From the NCBI GenBank assembly GCA_022451765.1, contig JAKUNY010000003.1:1-12505 (forward strand): 12,505 nucleotides of DNA. Reading direction: 5' to 3'. The notes beneath the pieces were generated by a model, which worked only from the letters and a program-made list of their open reading frames with translations, ran no database searches and was not told where the DNA came from. Source of the DNA: Candidatus Poseidoniaceae archaeon. Lineage in GTDB: Archaea; Thermoplasmatota; Poseidoniia; Poseidoniales; Poseidoniaceae. This document shows, in pieces, positions 7,511 to 12,505 of the stretch. The translations under genes were made by a program, and so were the position numbers. Positions within the stretch are counted from its first letter, which is position 1. Each line of letters opens with the position of its first letter.

Positions 7511-9642
7511 TTGTGAACCTCTCGCGGATCATCGCTGTCGAGCATTAGTCGTAGACAAGCCCCTAATCCACCCCAAACGGCGCCTGCGATGATGACAAAG
7601 AGGAACAAGGAACTCGCAAGATTGCCATAGGAGGAACGGTACTCAATTCCAAGCTCGTAGTATGATCCATCCGCCGGATAGAATGATTGCGAACCACTTA
7701 AGGTTGTGAGTTGAGCCTTGTAATGCAACGTACCTGTCGAAGATTCGGACACAGGAAGCTCGGCGCGCAACACAGTTCCATTTCCATCAACAGTTGTACA
7801 CGCTTTGTCGATGCGTTCAATCTCCACCGACTCCCACGGAGTCCTAGCCCATTCTCGAGGGCCGTAATCAGACTGGAGCCGGCTCGGTTTGACCATTCTA
7901 TATTTCACGGCACTGTTTGCTTCGCTGTATGGGAATTCGTTTGAGACGCAAATATCGATTGGAATATCTCCTGATTCTGGAATAACTACATTGTTTGGAG
8001 TAACAAGATAATTCTGTTGAGAGACGTTGCCAAGGCCGAGGTTTGCGCGCTCTCGTGGGTTGTCAGCGATTTCAGCGATGTAGAATCCGAGGCCGAGGTT
8101 GCGCACGGCGATGTGACCGATGTCTTCGGGTCGCTGGTGGAAGGCCGTGCCGATTTCGGACGTGTAGCAGTACGACCCGTGAACACCGTAGTGCCAGTCG
8201 CAGAAATCACCGGAGGTCGGGTACAGCGAAGACGACTGAAGATTGGCGTACTGCGTCATGTCGGCCATTTTTTGCCCGTGGTATTCGAGCTGGCTGTGGT
8301 CGGGGCTCTGGCAGTCCGTGCAGTGGCCCCATGGCCAAAGAATGAGTTCGGAGTAAGAGTGATGGGTCAGGGTGGTTTTGAATTCACTGGAACCGTCTCC
8401 AACGTCGTCGTTCATCTCGGTCATGTCCTGGATGAACTTGGTCTCTGGCTCGGAGTTTCCACCCCACCAGTCCTCATCGGTCACGCCGTCAGCGTCGTCG
8501 TCTTTTCCGTCAACGTGATCTTCGTTGATCTGTCCGTCACCGTCGTTGTCGCGATCGTCCACCGGTCCGTTGTAGACGTCGTTGTTGGAGCCGTCCAGTT
8601 CACCCTCAGCCGGCGAACATGTGCCGGGGATTAGAGGGCCGGTGGCGCCCAGCGGAGCGCCCCACTCGAACTGGTAATTTCGATTGAGGTCTACACCGTC
8701 GCAATCCTCGTCCACTTGTTCGTTGAGGTCAGGAATGGGTGTGACGCCAGTAGCGGTGTTGTCTCGGAGATTTTTGCGCCATCCACCGCTCGGGCAGGAC
8801 TCCCAAGCAGGTTCGGGGCAGAAGACCTCGCGGTCGTAGATGTTGCCGTCCACATTGAGCATCGGGATGAGGTAGATTTCACGTGAATTGACGAGGTCGG
8901 TGATGAACTGTTCTGAATAGTCCTCGTCCACGCCATGGTCGCCGGGTCCGCAGGCCGTACCGTCGCCGTTTGAATCCTGATATTCTGGGGCCAGAGCGAG
9001 GCAATCGCCGTCGTCGTCGAGTTGTCCATCGCCGTTGGAATCGCCCCATGTGTCCTCGTCCACCAGACCGTCGCCGTCGTTGTCGTAGCCGATGTTTTCG
9101 TAGGAGAACGCAATGACTTCGAGTTGAAGCATCGGAACCTGAACCGACATCCATTCTCGTGCGTGATGGTTGCCGACGATCATCACGTCGTGGCGGTCAG
9201 GATAGTTGCCGTTGTCGCCCACAAAGGCGTTGTAGTCTCCGCCCTGAACGTCTTGCGTGATCTTCATCCAAGGGGAGGAGTGACCGTACACCCATCCCTC
9301 GTAGGCGTTGGCCGTTACTTCCTCGCCTCGAGCGTTGGTTCCGCCGTTCATGCCTTCGTGATATTCGAAGATGTCAGGGTTGTCCTCGGCGAGACGCATC
9401 ATGCGGGTTTTCATTGTCTCGTAGGTGTGGTACTGTTTGAACTGCAGAATGTCGTCGTTAGCTGGTGCCCAAGGAAAAATCATGTTGATGTAATCCTCGG
9501 ACCATATGTCCTCGGGAGTGTTACCTGACTCGTTTTCGTTCAACGAAGTTGCCACTGTTGATGACACAGATGTGAGCATTATTGGCATCATCAGTATGAA
9601 AATCGCAATGAAGGCTGAGCGTTGACGACGTGTGGACGACAT
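7507..9642 (-). CDS. Secreted, membrane-anchored M14 zinc carboxypeptidase with Asp-rich calcium-type loops
   Basis: This is a 711-residue peptidase that should remove C-terminal amino acids from peptides outside the cell. A signal peptide covers residues 1-33. The catalytic residues of the carboxypeptidase A family are all present: zinc ligands H160 and E163 (NHHAREW) and H428 (THHSYSEL); substrate-binding R162, R289 (WRKN) and N320-R321 (DLNRNY); Y474 (YPTSG); general base E496 (YTSEIG). Asp-rich DxDGDGxxDxD-type loops are inserted between them at about 187-197, 201-213, 223-235, 311-316, 362-375 and 378-391. A beta-rich C-terminal region precedes a membrane helix (676-698) and a short tail, DSDDPREVHK. 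GC content is clearly higher across the catalytic domain than at both ends. The ATG at 9642 gives a clean signal peptide; an in-frame GTG at 9672 has GAGGGG seven bases before it and is an alternative (721 residues). It is the first gene of the block with the Na+ symporter. Confidence 0.93.
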   Translation of the reverse strand: MSSTRRQRSAFIAIFILMMPIMLTSVSSTVATSLNENESGNTPEDIWSEDYINMIFPWAPANDDILQFKQYHTYETMKTRMMRLAEDNPDIFEYHEGMNGGTNARGEEVTANAYEGWVYGHSSPWMKITQDVQGGDYNAFVGDNGNYPDRHDVMIVGNHHAREWMSVQVPMLQLEVIAFSYENIGYDNDGDGLVDEDTWGDSNGDGQLDDDGDCLALAPEYQDSNGDGTACGPGDHGVDEDYSEQFITDLVNSREIYLIPMLNVDGNIYDREVFCPEPAWESCPSGGWRKNLRDNTATGVTPIPDLNEQVDEDCDGVDLNRNYQFEWGAPLGATGPLIPGTCSPAEGELDGSNNDVYNGPVDDRDNDGDGQINEDHVDGKDDDADGVTDEDWWGGNSEPETKFIQDMTEMNDDVGDGSSEFKTTLTHHSYSELILWPWGHCTDCQSPDHSQLEYHGQKMADMTQYANLQSSSLYPTSGDFCDWHYGVHGSYCYTSEIGTAFHQRPEDIGHIAVRNLGLGFYIAEIADNPRERANLGLGNVSQQNYLVTPNNVVIPESGDIPIDICVSNEFPYSEANSAVKYRMVKPSRLQSDYGPREWARTPWESVEIERIDKACTTVDGNGTVLRAELPVSESSTGTLHYKAQLTTLSGSQSFYPADGSYYELGIEYRSSYGNLASSLFLFVIIAGAVWGGLGACLRLMLDSDDPREVHK

Positions 9643-9735
9643 GCTATCGTTCCGGCCACATGCTCCCCACACTTGAACCCCTCGCGGAAGCGCTTCTCTA
9701 CGGATGGAAAAAACCTTGAGGAAAAGGTTTCACCG

Positions 9736-10836
9736 ATGGTCATGGGCCTCTATGATAATTTGACCTATGAAAGCGGAGAATTGTTTGGATTCTCCCAATC
9801 CACATTGGTCGTTCTAGGCGCCATTCTCGTCCTATCTGTCATTATTCGAATGGTTGTGAGCAATCTTTCTCATGGATTTTTTGGGGCCATCGTTCGCAAC
9901 GATTCGATTCGACAAAAGACGGTAAAGAAAGGTGACAAGGCCCTTGGCAGCGTTGCAGGGTATGCCTTTGGTTTCGTTACAATCAATTTATTGGTTGGTG
10001 AGCAAGCAGAAAACACGAACATTTTGATGCCGTCTTGGGCAGAATACATTCCTGATGTTCTCCAATTTTTACTGGTCATCTCAATCGTGGTTTGGGCATT
10101 CCGCCTCGTCAGCCTCGTCTATGATGTCGTGAAATTCCTCGACAAAGACGACGATCTCGATGGCACAGAAAAGACGCTCATTTCCGCGCTTGAAAGTGCC
10201 CTCCGATTCATCATCGTATTCGTAGGGTCGATCTTCGTTGCTGATGCGCTTGGGTTTGAATTAACTTCACTTTTGGCCGGTTTAGGAATCTCTGGATTGG
10301 CATTCGCCCTCGCTGCGAAAGATACTATCTCCAACTTCTTTGGTGCGATTACTGTCCTTCTCGATCGGCCATTCAAAGTCGGGGATTGGGTCGTTATTGG
10401 CACATCTGAAGGAGAAGTAACTGAGATCAATCTGCGGACCACGCTCGTTCGAACCTCTGTTGATACCATCATCACAATTCCAAATGCGAATCTTGTCAAT
10501 ATTCCAGTTGAAAACTGGGGCAAGCGACGGTGGCGACGGTGGCAATCGATGATTCATCTTGACATCAATTCAGATCCTAAGAACGTTGAATTGTTTTGTC
10601 AACAGACACTCAATCTCATCCAGAATCACGAGTTGACGACGAAGGAAGATGCCTCATGGTGCAGCATCAACACCATTTCCGCCCAATCCATCGATATTGA
10701 AGTCAACTTGTACTGGAATGTCAATTCATTAATCGCAGAACGAAAGGCTCGAGAAGCGCTTATCATCGATCTAATGGAGCTTGCAAAGGAATTGAACCTC
10801 TCATTCTATGACGGACGTATACGTCAACAGCGATGA
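9736..10836 (+). CDS. MscS-family mechanosensitive ion channel
   Basis: This is a 366-residue membrane protein of the small-conductance mechanosensitive channel family, which opens under membrane tension to release solutes after osmotic downshock. Membrane segments lie at about 21-40, 70-88, 104-124 and 150-172. The pore-lining helix is rich in Gly and Ala, GLGISGLAFALAAKDTISNFFG (182-203). The diagnostic MscS beta domain follows: LDRPFKVGDWV (209-219), EGEVTEINLRTT (225-236) and IPNANLVN (248-255). A C-terminal alpha/beta domain (about 270-360) ends at GRIRQQR. The extra N-terminal helices make it longer than E. coli MscS (286 residues). The ATG at 9736 is preceded by AAGG about nine bases away; ATG 9742 is also possible. 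The frame is open further upstream, but that part overlaps the divergent peptidase gene and is not protein-like. Its TGA directly abuts the stop of the next, convergent gene. Confidence 0.94.
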   Translation: MVMGLYDNLTYESGELFGFSQSTLVVLGAILVLSVIIRMVVSNLSHGFFGAIVRNDSIRQKTVKKGDKALGSVAGYAFGFVTINLLVGEQAENTNILMPSWAEYIPDVLQFLLVISIVVWAFRLVSLVYDVVKFLDKDDDLDGTEKTLISALESALRFIIVFVGSIFVADALGFELTSLLAGLGISGLAFALAAKDTISNFFGAITVLLDRPFKVGDWVVIGTSEGEVTEINLRTTLVRTSVDTIITIPNANLVNIPVENWGKRRWRRWQSMIHLDINSDPKNVELFCQQTLNLIQNHELTTKEDASWCSINTISAQSIDIEVNLYWNVNSLIAERKAREALIIDLMELAKELNLSFYDGRIRQQR

Positions 10837-11997
10837 TTAAAACGCCGGTGGATCTTTCTTCCAATAAAGGACGTTTGATGCAATTGATGCGGTCGCACCG
10901 AGCGCAGCAAGTCCAACCGATTCGACGTTTGAGAGCGTATCGAGTTGCCATGCGTAGTATGCGACAATTATGGTTGCAATCCCGACCCAAACACCGCTCT
11001 TCCATACGCGTAGAACGCCCAAATGTGCCTGCAAACGTGATACATCCTTCAACCACTTTTGGGCGGATTCGTACCTCGCCTCATCCCCATACAGGACCGA
11101 TTCTGCATTCACGACAAGTACGTCGTAATAGCGCCAAATCCAGGCACCTCCGAGAACGGTTGAGAGGGCTTTGCGACTTGACCATGAACTCGGAACCTCT
11201 TCTTTCCAATGTTCAAAGAATGCCTTGATTTGATCTGATTTGAGTCCGTGCCCTTCTACCAAGCGCCCCTCTAGATGAATGAATTCTGCGAGTCCTGGAA
11301 GTCGTTCTGTTCCGCACAACAGCAATTCACTCACGCTCTGATTAAGTGGTAAGACGCGTTGTTCTCCTTCAACATCGACAACCCAATCTGGGTGAATACG
11401 AACCGATGGTATGCCCACAGTTGCGGAGGTATGTGGAGCTCGCCACAACGTGTTTGGCTTCAACTCATCTTCCAAATCTTTCAATCGTTGATTCCATCGC
11501 TTCTCATCGTTTGGACTTGAGAAAGAGCCGAGATTGGATTGAATTTCTCCAAGTGTCTGCCCAAGCCATTCGGGTGTTGCCTCGCAGAGTTCGCCATTTT
11601 TGAAAACGAGCAATGCATCACTTCCGTCAATCAGAAAACCTCCAATTGGGATGAGAAGGTTTGTCGATTTCAGAGCCTCTTTGAGATTTGATTTCTGCTG
11701 AAGTGAGGAAGAACGATTGCTGGTTGGAATGGAATAGGCAAGTGCAATGTGGGTGTTATCAAGACGCATCAAGGTTCGATTTGAGTCCTTGAGAATTACC
11801 TCGATGGAAGAAGGGATGATTGAATCAAGTTCTCCCCATGCCCCTTGTATGGGCTGTTTCCACCACGCAACATCTTGGCTTTTTTCAACGTCCCAGCAAG
11901 AAACTGTTCCCCACCTTGTTTCGAGTTTGCCAGATTGGAGTGCCGCTTCCACGGATGAGATTGCAATGCCCTGGGGCCACCACGGCTCGTCCTCCAT
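10837..11997 (-). CDS. Trp-rich protein with two C-terminal membrane helices, function unknown
   Basis: This is a 386-residue protein I do not recognise. A long soluble N-terminal part (1-330) is unusually rich in tryptophan (20 Trp in all), including paired WW at 6-7 and 45-46. It shows no catalytic motif I can name. Two hydrophobic segments end the protein, VWVGIATIIVAYYAWQL (about 336-352) and VGLAALGATASIASNVLYW (361-379), followed by KKDPPAF. This gives a hairpin anchor with the soluble part probably in the cytoplasm. A charged helical stretch sits at 164-180. The ATG at 11997 is preceded by GGTGG. An in-frame TTG at 12054 would add 19 residues but has no ribosome binding site. The gene is convergent with mscS (no gap) and divergent from uppS. 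The reading frame is clean and codon use looks coding, so it is a real gene. Confidence 0.8.
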   Translation of the reverse strand: MEDEPWWPQGIAISSVEAALQSGKLETRWGTVSCWDVEKSQDVAWWKQPIQGAWGELDSIIPSSIEVILKDSNRTLMRLDNTHIALAYSIPTSNRSSSLQQKSNLKEALKSTNLLIPIGGFLIDGSDALLVFKNGELCEATPEWLGQTLGEIQSNLGSFSSPNDEKRWNQRLKDLEDELKPNTLWRAPHTSATVGIPSVRIHPDWVVDVEGEQRVLPLNQSVSELLLCGTERLPGLAEFIHLEGRLVEGHGLKSDQIKAFFEHWKEEVPSSWSSRKALSTVLGGAWIWRYYDVLVVNAESVLYGDEARYESAQKWLKDVSRLQAHLGVLRVWKSGVWVGIATIIVAYYAWQLDTLSNVESVGLAALGATASIASNVLYWKKDPPAF

Positions 11998-12091
11998 GGT
12001 CCACCCACATTGGCTCTTCCCATTCAATGTGTCTTTGTTGGCAAAGGGATGCAATCAAACAAGAGAACCGTTTGGGAGAGCCGGGACGGCC

Positions 12092-12505
12092 ATGGGAATC
12101 AGCGAAAAGATGGGGGACGTCCTCGGCCAAGCGGTCGAGGCAAAACTCCTTCGCGAAGTTCTTGAACATGAGATTCAACCAAAACATCTTGCCATCATTA
12201 TGGACGGCAACCGGCGATTTGCTTGGCGCTCAAATCTGGCCACGCATGTCGGACATCGAATTGGGAAACAACGGCTCGAAACGGTATTGGATTGGGTTCT
12301 TGAACTTGGAATTCCATGGTTTACCGTCTATGCGCTATCAACAGAAAATCTGAGTCGTCCACAGGAGGAGCTCGACACATTGTTCAAACTCTATGTCGAG
12401 GGACTCAAATCCATTGCGGATGACCCCCGAATCCATGAAAACAACGTCCGAGTGCAGATTATTGGGCGACGCGAACTCCTTCCTAAGCACGTTAACGATG
12501 CCAGT
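12092..12505 (+). CDS. uppS: Cis-prenyltransferase (polyprenyl diphosphate synthase, UppS family), 5' part
   Basis: The first 138 codons of a cis-prenyltransferase, cut by the window edge. The enzyme adds isopentenyl units in cis to make the long polyprenyl diphosphate that becomes the lipid carrier for glycan assembly. In archaea it typically extends geranylgeranyl diphosphate (tritrans,polycis type). Visible motifs are HLAIIMDGNRRFA (32-44) with the Mg2+/diphosphate Asp D38, GHRIGKQRLE (54-63), and YALSTENLSRP (80-90), which matches the family motif for substrate binding. The C-terminal Arg-rich and RxSxF-type region lies beyond the window. The ATG at 12092 is preceded by GGGACGGCC; an in-frame ATG at 12110 is an alternative. 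It is divergent from the Trp-rich membrane protein, with 94 bases between the chosen starts. Confidence 0.95.
   Translation, partial: MGISEKMGDVLGQAVEAKLLREVLEHEIQPKHLAIIMDGNRRFAWRSNLATHVGHRIGKQRLETVLDWVLELGIPWFTVYALSTENLSRPQEELDTLFKLYVEGLKSIADDPRIHENNVRVQIIGRRELLPKHVNDAS

Noticed and set aside
8017..8634. Plus-strand open frame of 205 codons inside the carboxypeptidase gene
   Set aside because: It is antisense to the well-supported catalytic domain. Its Val-rich protein is what the repeated GAC/GAT codons give when read backwards in a GC-rich stretch, and it has no recognisable motif.
9022..9528. Plus-strand open frame of 168 codons opposite the N-terminal half of the carboxypeptidase
   Set aside because: It shows the same Val-rich antisense artefact, with no family resemblance and no ribosome binding site of note.
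9622..9735. Upstream extension of the MscS frame to 9622
   Set aside because: The extra 38 residues overlap the divergent carboxypeptidase start, are not hydrophobic or conserved-looking, and a well-placed ATG exists at 9736.

Overview
This 12.5 kb window looks like a chromosomal segment of a planktonic marine archaeon. The best fit is Marine Group II / Poseidoniales-like Euryarchaeota. The grounds are an archaeal-style FtsZ, a surface protein ending in a PGF-CTERM-like sorting tail, a secreted M14 carboxypeptidase with Asp-rich calcium-type loops and a membrane anchor, an archaeal-type cis-prenyltransferase, a DNA photolyase and very tight gene spacing. The assignment is an inference from gene content and style; no rRNA or tRNA is present to fix it. 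No intergenic stretch exceeds about 160 bp, and I see no mobile element, CRISPR array or RNA gene.

Layout. A minus-strand photolyase/cryptochrome-family gene (51-1583) is divergent from a plus-strand pair: ftsZ (1743-2939) and a secreted, C-terminally anchored surface protein (2999-3817). These converge, four bases apart, on a minus-strand block. In transcription order the block is: secreted M14 metallocarboxypeptidase (9642 to 7507), sodium-coupled NSS/SNF amino-acid symporter (7496 to 5811), a small membrane-anchored coiled-coil protein (5795 to 5262) and histidyl-tRNA synthetase (5156 to 3822). The first three are separated by only 10 and 15 bases, with Shine-Dalgarno sequences at the junctions, so they are probably one transcript. 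Divergent from the carboxypeptidase is a plus-strand MscS-type mechanosensitive channel (9736-10836). Its stop codon directly abuts that of a convergent minus-strand membrane protein of unknown function (10837-11997). Last is a plus-strand cis-prenyltransferase, uppS (12092 onward), cut by the right edge.

How the genes fit together. The carboxypeptidase-symporter pair reads as a peptide-scavenging unit: an outside enzyme trims amino acids from peptide C-termini and the adjacent Na+-coupled transporter imports them. The photolyase suggests life in sunlit water. FtsZ, HisRS, MscS and UppS are housekeeping (division, translation, osmotic safety valve, polyprenyl carrier lipid).

The most notable signals are: (i) a sharp GC rise confined to the catalytic domain of the carboxypeptidase; (ii) Asp-rich calcium-type insertions between its catalytic elements; (iii) a eukaryote-like chloride-site serine in the symporter; (iv) two membrane proteins I cannot assign to a family. 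I found no clear evidence of a wholly new multi-gene system.
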